Assembly (NCBI RefSeq): GCF_900460065.1
Contig: NZ_UAVD01000010.1
Span: 1 to 64,000, forward strand
Direction of reading: 5' to 3'
Source: Streptomyces griseus
Lineage (GTDB): Bacteria; Actinomycetota; Actinomycetes; Streptomycetales; Streptomycetaceae
DNA: 64,000 nt
Position numbers and translations under genes: made by a program. Below, in pieces: positions 56,505-64,000 of this stretch. Every line of letters begins with the position of its first letter. The stretch's first letter is position 1. A model generated the notes under the pieces. That model was not told where the DNA came from and did no database searches. It saw nothing but the letters and a program-made list of their open reading frames with translations.

Positions 56505-57152
56505 CTACTTCCAGGTGTTGTACGTGCCGTAGTCGCCGGCGTCGGCGAGCTGTTCCGCCACCCCTTCGAGATCTTCGGGGAGGAGGCCCCAGACGATCAG
56601 GTCGGTGCGGATGTCGGTCCAGCCGCCGTCGGTGCCGTTCTCGGTCCGGGTCCGGGCGATGCGGGCGTTGCGCAGGACGCCCTCGCTGATGCAGCCGAGC
56701 TTCTGGGCGACCTGCTGGGAGGCGGTGTTGTCCGCGGGGGTGCGCAGCTCGATGCGTTCGAAGCCCTGGTCGCGAAAGAGCCACTGGGCTATGGCGAGCA
56801 CGGATTCGGTGGCGTACCCCTCGCCCCTGGCCCAGGGGGCGGTGATGTAGCGGACCTCGGTGGAGCGGGTGCGCCAGTCGGTGTTGAGGAGGCGGACGCT
56901 GCCGACGAGCCGCTGGGTGAGGAACTCGGTGACGGCGAGGGCGATGCCGTGGCCCGCGGTGCGCTCCGCGGGAGCGATTCTGCGCACCCACCGTTCGGCG
57001 TCGACCTGGGTGTACGGGTTCGGCCCGTCCATCCACGCGGTGACCGCCTCGTCGTTCATCATCTCGATGTACGCGGGGATGTCGGCCATCTCGAAGGGGC
57101 GCATCACCAACCTGTCCGTGCTGATGGAGATGGACGGAAAGGTGATAGTCAT
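56505..57152 (-). CDS. GNAT-family acetyltransferase (RimJ/RimL-like)
   Basis: The 215-residue protein has the RimJ-like ISTDRLVMRPFEMADIPAYIEMMND start, the acetyl-CoA loop PWARGEGYATESVLAIAQWLF, and ELRTPADNTASQQVAQKLGCISEGVLRNARIA. Relatives acetylate ribosomal proteins, small amines or antibiotics; the substrate is unclear. ATG at 57152 has GGAG six bases upstream. It lies between cobalamin genes and metNIQ on the same strand, downstream of metQ's opposite side, with no shared promoter evident. Confidence 0.87.
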   Translation of the reverse strand: MTITFPSISISTDRLVMRPFEMADIPAYIEMMNDEAVTAWMDGPNPYTQVDAERWVRRIAPAERTAGHGIALAVTEFLTQRLVGSVRLLNTDWRTRSTEVRYITAPWARGEGYATESVLAIAQWLFRDQGFERIELRTPADNTASQQVAQKLGCISEGVLRNARIARTRTENGTDGGWTDIRTDLIVWGLLPEDLEGVAEQLADAGDYGTYNTWK

Positions 57153-57234
57153 GCGCAGCTCCATGCCGAAGACCGGGTAAAAGCACAGCATGCAGCATCG
57201 GGGCGGCCTTGTGCATGGGCGGGTCGGCACGACG

Positions 57235-57269
57235 GAGCCCCGCGCCTCCGGGAGGGAGGGGCGGGGCTC
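57235..57269 (-). terminator. Terminator after metQ
   Basis: GAGCCCCGC (57235-57243) pairs with GCGGGGCTC (57261-57269), with a further inner stem, 24 bp past the metQ stop. Confidence 0.8.
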
Positions 57270-57292
57270 GGCCGGCAAGTGCCGGGTGGGCG

Positions 57293-58159
57293 TCAGGACT
57301 TGGCGGGGGTGCCGAAGGCCGGGGTGATCGAGCCCTGGTAGGTGTCCTCGATGAACTTCTTGACCTCGTCGGAGTTGAGGAGCTTCGCGAGCTTCTCGAC
57401 GCGCGGGTCCTTCTCGTTGCCGTCCTTGACCGCCAGGAAGTTGGCGTACGGGTTGCCCTCGGCCTTCTCCAGGGCGAGGGAGTCCTTGCCGGGCTTCAGG
57501 CCGGCCTCGATGGCGTAGTTGCCGTTGATGACGGCGGCGTCCACGTCGCTCAGGGCGCGGGGCACGGTGGCGGCCTCCAGCTCCTTGAACTCCAGGCCCT
57601 TCTTGTCGGTGATGTCGCTCAGCTTGGCGCTGGTGCCGACGCCGTCCTTGAGGGTGATCAGGCCGTTCTCGGCGAGCAGCTGGAGGGCGCGGCCCCCGTT
57701 GGTGGTGTCGTTGGGGACGGCGACGGTCTGGCCGGCCTTGATGTCCTTGAGGTCCTTGACCGTCTTGGAGTAGAGGCCGAGCGGCTCCAGGTGGACGTTG
57801 ACCACGGGCACGATGGTGGTCTTCTGCTTCGCGTTGAAGTCGTCCAGGTAGGGCTTGTGCTGGAAGAAGTTGGCGTCGACCTGGCCGTTCTGGGTGGCGG
57901 TGTTCGGCAGGACGTAGTCCGTGAACTCCTTGACCTCCAGGTTGAGGCCCTCCTTCTTCGCCAGGTTCTTCTTGACGAAGTTCAGGATGTCGGCGTGCGG
58001 CGTCGGGGACGCGGCGACGACGAGGGCCTTGGAGGTGTCGGCGTTCGCGCCGGTCTCGCTCTTGGACGCCGGGTCGGAGGACGTACCGCAGGCGCTGAGG
58101 CCGATCGCGAGGGCGGCGGTGGCGGCGGCGGCTGCGGTGATCTTGATGTTCTTGCGCAC
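57293..58159 (-). CDS. metQ: Methionine ABC transporter substrate-binding lipoprotein
   Basis: NlpA/MetQ family. The 288 residues begin with a lipoprotein signal peptide ending in the lipobox LSAC (Cys24), followed by a binding domain with VVAASPTPHADILNFV, FFQHKPYLDDFN and VPNDTTNGGRALQLL. Lipidated at Cys and anchored outside the membrane, it delivers methionine (or a close analogue) to MetNI. GTG start at 58159. It is the last gene of metN-metI-metQ, with an 80-bp gap after metI. Confidence 0.95.
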   Translation of the reverse strand: MRKNIKITAAAAATAALAIGLSACGTSSDPASKSETGANADTSKALVVAASPTPHADILNFVKKNLAKKEGLNLEVKEFTDYVLPNTATQNGQVDANFFQHKPYLDDFNAKQKTTIVPVVNVHLEPLGLYSKTVKDLKDIKAGQTVAVPNDTTNGGRALQLLAENGLITLKDGVGTSAKLSDITDKKGLEFKELEAATVPRALSDVDAAVINGNYAIEAGLKPGKDSLALEKAEGNPYANFLAVKDGNEKDPRVEKLAKLLNSDEVKKFIEDTYQGSITPAFGTPAKS

Positions 58160-58239
58160 GAAAAGTGCCTCTTTCTTGTGGTGGTGCGCCCGGACAAGGA
58201 GTTCGGGCTCGGTGGGACGGAAAGTTCAGGGGGACGGAC

Positions 58240-58908
58240 CTAGGCGGTGCGACCGCGGCGGGCGAGGAGCCGGACGGCGAGGTCGCCGATCAGCTGGATC
58301 ACCGTGACGATGACGACCAGCAGCGCGACGGTGACCAGCATGAACCGGTTGTCGAAACGCTGGAATCCGTTGGTGATGGCCTGGGAGCCGAGTCCTTCGC
58401 CGCCGACCGCTCCGGCCATCGCGGAGTAGCCGATGAGCACGATGAGGGTGGTGGTGACGCCGGAGACGAGCGAGGGCAGGGCCTGCGGGAGGAGCACCTT
58501 GCGGACGATCGTGGGGATGGAGCCGCCCATCGACTGCACCGCCTCGACGAGTCCGTGGTCGACCTCGCGGATCGCCGTCTCGACGAGCCGGGCGAAGAAC
58601 GGGATGGCTCCGACGGCGAGCGGCACGATCATCGCGGTGGGACCGATGAAGGTGCCGACGACCCAGGTGGTGAACGGGATCAGGGCGATCAGCAGGATGA
58701 TGAACGGCAGGGAGCGGCCGATGTTCACGATCACGCCGACGACCTTGTTGACCGCGGTGTTCTGGAGCAGTCCGCCCTGGTCGGTGAGGACCAGCAGAAC
58801 GCCGAGCGGCAGTCCGCCCACGACGGTGACCAGCGCGGACCACAGCACCATGTAGAGGGTGTCGACGGTGCCCTGGGTGAGCAGGGGCTGCATTTCGGAC
58901 CAGGTCAC
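58240..58908 (-). CDS. metI: Methionine ABC transporter permease
   Basis: The 222-residue permease has about five transmembrane helices and the EAA loop (VQSMGGSIPTIVRKVLLPQALPSL) contacting MetN. Its ATG overlaps the metN stop by four bases (ATGA). Confidence 0.95.
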   Translation of the reverse strand: MTWSEMQPLLTQGTVDTLYMVLWSALVTVVGGLPLGVLLVLTDQGGLLQNTAVNKVVGVIVNIGRSLPFIILLIALIPFTTWVVGTFIGPTAMIVPLAVGAIPFFARLVETAIREVDHGLVEAVQSMGGSIPTIVRKVLLPQALPSLVSGVTTTLIVLIGYSAMAGAVGGEGLGSQAITNGFQRFDNRFMLVTVALLVVIVTVIQLIGDLAVRLLARRGRTA

Positions 58909-59981
58909 TTGACGACCTCCTTGGTGAGCGCGGCGGGCGTCTGCTCCGGTACGACGGTGGCGGCCTGCGGGCCGGTCTCGTCCTCGACGACCTCGGCCTG
59001 GAGGCCCTGCTCGCGCAGGAAGCCGATGGGGACGACGTTCTCCTCGAAGCGGCCGGGCAGCTCGATGCGCATCCGGCCGATCTGCCTGCCGCCGACGGTG
59101 TCCATCGCGGCGCCGAGGATCGAGATGTCGATGTTGTAGGTGCGGGAGAGCTGGGAGATGACCGGCCGGGAGGCCGACTCCCCCTGGAAGGTGACGTCGA
59201 CGACCGTACGGTCGGGGCCGGAGGCGGTCCCGCCGACCGGGAACAGCTCGTGGGCCAGTTCGGAGCCGGGGGTGGCGAGGAGTTCCGCGACGGTCCCGGA
59301 CTCGACGATCCGGCCGCGCCGCATGAGGGCCGCGGAGTCGCAGACGGTCTTGACGACGTCCATCTCGTGGGTGATGAGCAGGACGGTCAGGCCGAGCTGC
59401 TGGTTGAGGTCGCGCAGCAGTTGGAGGATGGAGCGGGTGGTCTCGGGGTCGAGTGCGGAGGTCGCCTCGTCGGACAGCAGCACCTGGGGGTCGCCGGCGA
59501 GGGCGCGCGCGATGCCCACGCGCTGCTTCTGGCCGCCGGAGAGCTGTCCGGGGTAGGCCTTCGCCTTGTCGGCGAGGCCGACCAGGTCGAGGAGTTCCCC
59601 GGCCTTGCGGGTGCGGTCCCGGCCGGAGACGCCGAGGATCTCCAGCGGCAGCTCCACGTTGTCCAGCACGGTGCGGGAGCCCAGCAGGTTGAAGTGCTGG
59701 AAGACCATGCCGATGCGGGTGCGGGCCCGGCGCAGTTCGGCGCTCGCCCGCCGACCGCGGCCGGCGAGGGCGGTGAGGTCCTGGCCGGCCACCGTCACGG
59801 TGCCGGAGGTGGGGCGTTCCAGGAGGTTGACGCAGCGGATCAGGGAGGACTTGCCGGCGCCGCTCTGTCCGATGACGCCGTACACCTCGCCTTCGCGGAC
59901 GTGCAGGTCGACGCCGTCGAGTGCGGTGACCTCACGGTCGCGCGACTGGTAGACCTTCGTGAGGCCCGTCGTGGTGATCAC
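58905..59981 (-). CDS. metN: Methionine ABC transporter ATP-binding protein
   Basis: ATPase of the MetNIQ importer. The 358 residues show Walker A GQSGAGKSS, Q-loop MVFQHFN, signature LSGGQKQRVGIARAL, Walker B VLLSDEATSALDP and a C-terminal NIL domain (about 275-345), which in E. coli MetN binds methionine to inhibit transport. I chose GTG at 59981 (VITTTGLTKVYQ) to match the family start; alternatives are GTG at 59996 and 60029. Upstream lie a short ORF rich in Cys/Met at its end and a palindrome, likely regulatory. Confidence 0.94.
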   Translation of the reverse strand: MITTTGLTKVYQSRDREVTALDGVDLHVREGEVYGVIGQSGAGKSSLIRCVNLLERPTSGTVTVAGQDLTALAGRGRRASAELRRARTRIGMVFQHFNLLGSRTVLDNVELPLEILGVSGRDRTRKAGELLDLVGLADKAKAYPGQLSGGQKQRVGIARALAGDPQVLLSDEATSALDPETTRSILQLLRDLNQQLGLTVLLITHEMDVVKTVCDSAALMRRGRIVESGTVAELLATPGSELAHELFPVGGTASGPDRTVVDVTFQGESASRPVISQLSRTYNIDISILGAAMDTVGGRQIGRMRIELPGRFEENVVPIGFLREQGLQAEVVEDETGPQAATVVPEQTPAALTKEVVK

Positions 59982-60197
59982 AGGGGTTTCCGTCACTGTC
60001 GAGTGCGCGGCGCGGTGTCCGCCGGGCACGGGGCATTCGTCTGAAGAGACTTTTCGGGCTGGTCGGCCGGGTGTCTCGGCATGGCTGTGGGCGGCGGTCG
60101 GCCGGGGGGCAGCGCATGCGCGGGCGCGCTCGTTCCGCGGGGTGCGGACGGCGCAGGCTCGGTCTCGCTTCGGGGCGCGAGGCTCAGGCGGGGGCCC

Positions 60198-60284
60198 TCA
60201 GAAGGCGCGCATTCGACACATACAACGAGCACCGGGCGTGCTGATCGCCTCGGTCGCAAGGGTGCGGCTGCTCGTCGTGGTCAT
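60198..60284 (-). CDS. 28-residue leader peptide of metNIQ (candidate)
   Basis: A short ORF starts MTTTSSRTLATEA and ends RCMCRMRAF, so its final nine codons include two Cys and two Met. It lies 216 bp upstream of metN on the same strand. No ribosome-binding site is seen; TTTACT (60291-60296) seven bases before the ATG could be a -10 box, implying a leaderless transcript. Leaderless short ORFs with Cys codons controlling sulfur genes are known in mycobacteria, so translation stalling on Cys/Met codons could control metNIQ (inference). Confidence 0.55.
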   Translation of the reverse strand: MTTTSSRTLATEAISTPGARCMCRMRAF

Positions 60285-60324
60285 GGGCCAAGTAAAACAG
60301 ACGTGCGGTCTCCGCGATCCCGGT

Positions 60325-60341
60325 TGTCCGCATAGCGGACA
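60325..60341. promoter_or_regulatory. Perfect palindrome upstream of metNIQ leader
   Basis: TGTCCGC-ATA-GCGGACA, a 7-3-7 inverted repeat 41 bp upstream of the leader ORF start and about 240 bp from the divergent gene at 60581. This form is typical of an operator for a dimeric repressor; the regulator is unknown. The remainder of the 599-bp gap (59982-60580) is GC-rich with no other gene. Confidence 0.5.
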
Positions 60342-60580
60342 GTGCTGGATGGCCGGATGGCGACGTTCCGGTTGTCGCGAAGGGTCCCCGGTGCACGGCT
60401 TTGACCTGCGATGACACGGCGATCTCGGGGGTGGGCCCGGAGGGAGGCGGGCGCCCGGGGAGCGGAACCTCGTCCGCCGGTTGTGGCCAAGGCCACGGTG
60501 CGGGCCCCGGTGCGGTGGCCGCCCGGGTGGTGGCCGGGGCCGCACGCGGGCGGGCGTTCCGTCCGTAATACCCTCGACTC

Positions 60581-60940
60581 ATGCTTGACGCCCTGACGGT
60601 CGCGGTCGCCGTGACCGCGCTCGCCCTCGCCGCCTGGTGCGGACATGCCGCCTACCGGGACCAGCCGACGAAGGACTGGCACTTCATCGGGATGGCGGTC
60701 GTCTCCGTGCTGGCGCTGGCCCAGCTGGTCGTGGGTGTCGTGCAGCTGGCGCGCGGGGAGCGGCCGGAGCAGGGCATGGCGGTGTTCATCGCCTACCTGA
60801 TCGGTTCGTTCGCCGCCGTGCCCGCGGCCGGTTTCCTGTCGTTGACCGAGCGGACCCGCTGGGGTTCGGTCACGGTCGCGGCGGGCGCGGTCGTGCTGGC
60901 GGTTCTGGAGGTCCGGCTCTATGACATCTGGGGAAACTGA
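60581..60940 (+). CDS. Small polytopic membrane protein
   Basis: The 119 residues form four helices (about 3-24, 36-58, 65-85, 93-112). No family known to me; a conserved streptomycete integral membrane protein is likely. It ends one base before the next gene's GTG, so the two are co-translated. Confidence 0.8.
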   Translation: MLDALTVAVAVTALALAAWCGHAAYRDQPTKDWHFIGMAVVSVLALAQLVVGVVQLARGERPEQGMAVFIAYLIGSFAAVPAAGFLSLTERTRWGSVTVAAGAVVLAVLEVRLYDIWGN

Positions 60941-60941
60941 C

Positions 60942-61382
60942 GTGAGCGACACCGACCGCCCCGAGGTGGCCGCGGCCCCGAAGCCGTCCTTCGAACTGGG
61001 CACCGGGCCCGGCCGGGTCCTGGTCTGGTTCTACGGGGTGTTCACGGTCGCGGCGGCCTCGCGGACGATCGTCGAGATGGCCCGGGGCTTCGACCGGGCG
61101 CCGCTCGCGTACACCTTGTCTGCCGTCGCCGCTCTGGTGTACGGCTTCATCACGTACTCGCTGGTGCGCGGCGGGGAGAAGGCCCGCCGGGCGGCGCTGG
61201 TGTGCTGCGCGGCGGAGCTGCTCGGTGTGCTGGTCGTCGGCGCGTGGACGCTGGCGGAGCCGACCGCCTTCCCGGACTCGACGGTGTGGTCGGACTTCGG
61301 GATGGGTTACCTCTTCATCCCGGTGATCCTGCCGGTCACCGGGATGATCTGGCTGCGCCGCGCGAAGACGGTCGCGGTGTAG
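60942..61382 (+). CDS. Polytopic membrane protein coupled to the previous gene
   Basis: The 146 residues have a polar N-terminus, then four helices (about 25-45, 55-78, 87-108, 120-138), resembling the previous product in plan. GTG at 60942, with GGGGAAA upstream, follows the previous stop after one base; an ATG at 60921 would overlap that gene. Function unknown; the pair may form one complex. Confidence 0.8.
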   Translation: MSDTDRPEVAAAPKPSFELGTGPGRVLVWFYGVFTVAAASRTIVEMARGFDRAPLAYTLSAVAALVYGFITYSLVRGGEKARRAALVCCAAELLGVLVVGAWTLAEPTAFPDSTVWSDFGMGYLFIPVILPVTGMIWLRRAKTVAV

Positions 61383-61418
61383 CGACGCCGTTCCGGCCCC
61401 GCCGCGCGCGGCGCACGG

Positions 61419-61922
61419 TCAGGCGCTGGCCACGAAGTCCCGGTCTGCCGCGTCCTTCTCCAGCAGGACCATCCGGACGCCGTCGGCTCCGGTGACCGCC
61501 CCGACCTGGGCGTATCCGGCCCGCCGGTAGAGCCGCAGATTGCCCTCGCTGCGGTGTCCGCTGTGCAGCCGGAAGCGGGTCGCCGCCCGCTCGGCGGCGA
61601 GCGCGGACTCGGCGGCGAGCAGCAGCCTGGCCCCGAGGCCGTGGCCCTGGAGCCGGGGGTGGACGCAGAGCTTGCCGATGAGGCCCGTGCCGTCCGGGTC
61701 GGTGACGCCTCTCACCGAGCCGACGACCTCGTCCCCGAGCCGGGCCACGAACACCAGGTCGTCGGCGACCTCGGCGCGCAGGGATTCGAGGGTCTGGACG
61801 AGCGGGTCGATCCGGTAGTTGTCGTACAGCTCCGCCTCGCGCTGGAAGCAGAGGTACTGGAGTCTGAAGATCTGCTCGACGTCCTGTGCCGTCGCAGCCG
61901 AGATGGTCACGCTCATGCCCAT
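61419..61922 (-). CDS. GNAT-family acetyltransferase
   Basis: The 167-residue protein has acetyl-CoA motif A (KLCVHPRLQGHGLGARLLLAAE) and motif B (EGNLRLYRRAGY). ATG at 61922 has GGGAGG nine bases upstream; an ATG two codons downstream of it is an alternative. It begins 17 bp after the sigma-factor stop, so the two are probably an operon. Substrate unknown. Confidence 0.88.
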   Translation of the reverse strand: MGMSVTISAATAQDVEQIFRLQYLCFQREAELYDNYRIDPLVQTLESLRAEVADDLVFVARLGDEVVGSVRGVTDPDGTGLIGKLCVHPRLQGHGLGARLLLAAESALAAERAATRFRLHSGHRSEGNLRLYRRAGYAQVGAVTGADGVRMVLLEKDAADRDFVASA

Positions 61923-61939
61923 GTGTGCACGCCTCCCGC

Positions 61940-62512
61940 TCACCTGTTCGCCGGTTGCCTACCGCTCCTTTCCCGCACGGAAGGAGCGACAACCTCCGCA
62001 GCCAGCATTCTGCGCAGACATCCAAGGCAACGGGAACGGATCGGGCCCAAGCTCCCCTGTGACATACCCAACTCCCCTGCGATTTCCCGGTAGGTCGGGT
62101 CGGTGGGGGCGAGCATCGCCTCCAGCAGCCGGGGGCAGCGGCCGGGCAGTCGGGCCAGCGCGGAGCGCAGCGCTCGGCGTTCGGCGGCCCCGAGGGCGGC
62201 GCGTTCCGGGCAGTCGGCCGGTCCGGCGGCGGGTTCCGTTCCGGCGTACGGGCGTTCCCGGCGGGCCGTGCGGCGTCCGCGGCGGGCCTCTCCCCGTACG
62301 GTGTCGCGCACCCAGCGGGCCGCGTCGGCGGGTGGTCCGGCGGCGGCCGGGCGTTCCAGCAGCCGCACCCAGACGCTCTGTTCGAGGTCGGCGGGGTCGA
62401 GCCCGGCGGCCGGGGCCTCGGCCCTCGCCTCCGCGCGCACCAGGGGTTGTAAGGCGCGGACGACGAGGGCGGTGGAGGCGGCCGGGCCGGGGTCGTGGTC
62501 GAGAGGCGTCAT
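61940..62512 (-). CDS. Sigma-70-family RNA polymerase sigma factor (ECF-like)
   Basis: The 190-residue protein has a short region 2-like N-terminal half (LDPADLEQSVWVRLLERP, about 38-60) and a region 4 helix-turn-helix in the C-terminal third (YREIAGELGMSQGSLGPIRSRCLGCLRRML). Region 2 is weakly conserved. Two cysteines (RCLGC) sit in the recognition-helix region. No anti-sigma factor is adjacent; its partner is the acetyltransferase gene. ATG at 62512. Confidence 0.85.
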   Translation of the reverse strand: MTPLDHDPGPAASTALVVRALQPLVRAEARAEAPAAGLDPADLEQSVWVRLLERPAAAGPPADAARWVRDTVRGEARRGRRTARRERPYAGTEPAAGPADCPERAALGAAERRALRSALARLPGRCPRLLEAMLAPTDPTYREIAGELGMSQGSLGPIRSRCLGCLRRMLAAEVVAPSVRERSGRQPANR

Positions 62513-62598
62513 GCCCCGGCGGACGTGCCGGCGGCAGCCGGCGGTTGCCCCGGCGGCGCGGCGCCACCCGACCGGGGCACACCGGGGGCGGGCGGCTG

Positions 62599-62630
62599 AC
62601 GGCGCACCCCGGGTACGCGGGGTGCGCCGT
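62599..62630 (-). terminator. Terminator after glycerophosphodiesterase gene
   Basis: ACGGCGCACCCC (62599-62610) pairs with GGGGTGCGCCGT (62619-62630), 42 bp beyond the stop. Confidence 0.85.
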
Positions 62631-62672
62631 GTCCGCGTACGCGCGTGGTCCCGCGCCCGCCTCCGTACCGGG

Positions 62673-63833
62673 TCAGCGCCCGGCGTGGTCGGCCGCCGCG
62701 AGCAGCGCCGTGTCCGGCTGGTCGGCGAAGATGCCGTCGATGCCGGTGGCGAGGTAGGCGGCGCAGGCGCCGAACACGTCCCCGTAGGCGTTGGGGTCGG
62801 TGCCGCGCCGGAAGTCGGCGGGCAGGAAGCTGTTCTCGTTGCGCAGCGTGTACGGGTGCAGCCGCAGGCCCTTGGCGTGCGCGTCCCGGACCAGCGTGGT
62901 CGGGGTGGTGAGCCGGCCCGAGGCGTCCTTGGGGATGACGAGGTCGAGGGTGGGGCCGATGCCCTGCGCGAAGGAGGCCATCCACGCCAGCCCGGCGGGC
63001 TTCACCAGGTCGGCGACGGTGCGCGGGTCGCCCGACTCGACGAAGTCCCAGGGGCGCTCCTTCGGGCCGGAGAGCAGGACGATGCGCGGGGTGTCGACGA
63101 GGCGCGCGAGGCGCTGGACCGAGCCGGGCTCGAAGGACTGGAGGATGAGCGCGGAGTTCCCGCGGTCCCGGCCGTAGCGGCGCAGCAGCCGGGCGAGCGG
63201 CTCCTCCAGGCCGAGGCCCAGCTTGCGGAAGTAGGTGGGGTGCTTGGTCTCCACGTACAGCCAGACCGGCTTGGAGCGCCTGCGGCCCTCCTTCTCCGCC
63301 CAGCGCAGCACCTCCTCGAAGGTGGGGACCGTCCAGCGGCCGTTGTAGAGGGTGTTGTCCGGCCGGGTGCCCGGGATGCGCTCCTTGGCCCGCAGGGTCT
63401 TCAGTTCGGCGAGGGTGAAGTCCTCGGTGAACCAGCCGGTGTAGGAGATGCCGTCGATGCTCTTGGTGGCCTTGCGGCCGGCGAACTCGGGGTGGTCGGC
63501 GACGTCGGTGGTGGCGGTGATGTCGCTCTCGTGGCGGCAGACGAGGTGGCCGTCCTTGGTCGGCACGAGGTCCTGCTCGATGATGTGCGCGCCCATGTCG
63601 AGGGCCAGCTGGTAGGAGCCGAGGGTGTGCTCGGGGCGGTAGCCGCTCGCCCCGCGGTGGCCGACCACCGTCGGCACGGGCAGATCGCGCAGCGATCCGT
63701 GGCCGCCGCCGTGGCCTCGGCCCGGCTCGGCGGCCCGGGCGGCGGTGGCGGGCAGGCCCAGGGCCGCGGTACCGAGGACCGCGGCGCCCAGGAGGCTCCG
63801 CCGGCCAGGGGTCTTCCGCGCACGCTCCGTCAT
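62673..63833 (-). CDS. glpQ: Tat-exported glycerophosphodiester phosphodiesterase
   Basis: Hydrolyses glycerophosphodiesters to glycerol-3-phosphate outside the cell. The 386 residues begin with a twin-arginine signal (R11-R12 in GRRSLLGAAVLG, cleavage near ATAARA). The GDPD TIM barrel shows VGHRGASGYRPEHTLGSYQLALDMG and IEQDLVPTKDGHLVCRHE (metal and catalytic His/Glu/Asp), and the C-terminal GIFADQPD. ATG at 63833 has GAGGAG upstream. Such enzymes are commonly phosphate-regulated, but I see no clear PHO box in the 160 bp to the window end. Confidence 0.94.
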   Translation of the reverse strand: MTERARKTPGRRSLLGAAVLGTAALGLPATAARAAEPGRGHGGGHGSLRDLPVPTVVGHRGASGYRPEHTLGSYQLALDMGAHIIEQDLVPTKDGHLVCRHESDITATTDVADHPEFAGRKATKSIDGISYTGWFTEDFTLAELKTLRAKERIPGTRPDNTLYNGRWTVPTFEEVLRWAEKEGRRRSKPVWLYVETKHPTYFRKLGLGLEEPLARLLRRYGRDRGNSALILQSFEPGSVQRLARLVDTPRIVLLSGPKERPWDFVESGDPRTVADLVKPAGLAWMASFAQGIGPTLDLVIPKDASGRLTTPTTLVRDAHAKGLRLHPYTLRNENSFLPADFRRGTDPNAYGDVFGACAAYLATGIDGIFADQPDTALLAAADHAGR

Positions 63834-64000
63834 GAATGCTCCTCGCTTGGTGATGTCCGGGACCGGTCGAGCGAGGCCCGATCGTAGGCTGGGAGGCGTA
63901 CGAGAGGACGGCTCCTCGGCCAACATGGCGGAAACACACGTCAACACCGTGTATCCGCTCCGTGAACCCGATGTGCGATCAGGGCATACCCGCGAGTATC

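Noticed and set aside
59982..60580. SAM-type riboswitch upstream of metN
   Set aside because: No recognisable SAM-I or SAM-IV core; the short Cys/Met ORF is the better candidate for control.
63925..64000. Open plus-strand frame beginning ATGGCGGAAACACAC and running off the window
   Set aside because: Only 25 codons visible, no clear ribosome-binding site, no recognisable sequence; it could be the start of the next gene but cannot be supported.
1..64000. CRISPR arrays, insertion sequences, prophage or integrative elements
   Set aside because: No spaced direct repeats of CRISPR type, no transposase or integrase frame, and no terminal inverted repeats seen; the region reads as conserved core chromosome.

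Overview
The window is a stretch of linear-type actinobacterial chromosome, almost certainly from a Streptomyces species. The evidence is very high GC with strong third-position GC bias, GTG/TTG starts, an intact ssgB (sporulation/cell-division gene), the pimA/PIM-acyltransferase/pgsA phosphoinositide cluster, a DmdR/IdeR-type iron box, and a gene order (rpsD - hisS - relA - apt - secFD - yajC - ruvBAC - yebC - pdxTS - pimA - pgsA - thrS - ssgB - pabBC - tRNAs - cobalamin genes - metNIQ - glpQ) that I recall as the Streptomyces core around relA. I see no insertion sequence, prophage, CRISPR array or integration module. The window is conserved core, so its novelty lies in small and regulatory features.

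Layout. 0.1-7 kb: rpsD diverges from a DUF2470 gene across an iron box, followed by rarA, a VKOR-family membrane protein, hisS and an MBL hydrolase; a membrane-anchored cyclophilin faces the other way. 7-20.5 kb: a DUF349 gene behind a strongly structured 5' leader; then, leftward, relA, apt, secF-secD-yajC, ruvC-ruvA-ruvB, yebC, pdxS-pdxT. 20.5-26.5 kb: a LemA-like membrane protein, the translationally coupled pgsA/acyltransferase/pimA operon for phosphatidylinositol mannosides, and a divergent EF-G-like GTPase. 26.7-34.7 kb: a membrane protein of unknown function, HIT protein, K+ channel, thrS, a coupled DUF4365 nuclease-like gene plus unknown partner, and a DnaQ-type exonuclease.

34.7-47 kb: two identical tRNA-Val(CAC) genes flank a giant multi-spanning membrane protein. 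These are followed by a PGPGW protein, ssgB, a CGNR zinc-finger protein, a 51-residue membrane protein that is easy to miss, a DsbA-like oxidoreductase, a two-domain acetyltransferase, coupled pabB/pabC, a five-gene tRNA operon (Gly, Cys, 3 x Val-GAC), a TFIIB-type zinc protein and an APH-type phosphotransferase. 47-57 kb: a membrane Ser/Thr kinase, a TrmH-type methylase and three cobalamin/siroheme genes. One of these joins about 695 residues of low-complexity Ala/Pro/Glu/Val sequence to BluB-like and CobT domains. 57-64 kb: the metNIQ methionine transporter, preceded by a short ORF ending in Cys-Met-Cys-Arg-Met and a perfect palindrome; then two small membrane proteins, a sigma factor/acetyltransferase pair and a Tat-exported glycerophosphodiesterase.

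How the genes connect. Most are housekeeping: translation, protein export, Holliday-junction resolution, vitamin B6, B12 and folate supply, lipid mannoside synthesis, and stringent response. Cobalamin genes next to metNIQ fit a methionine/B12 theme, although adjacency is the only evidence. The best leads are regulatory: the candidate sulfur-amino-acid leader peptide of metNIQ, the iron box shared by rpsD and DUF2470, the structured leader of the DUF349 gene, and the uORFs and repeated operator-like elements before the CobT fusion.
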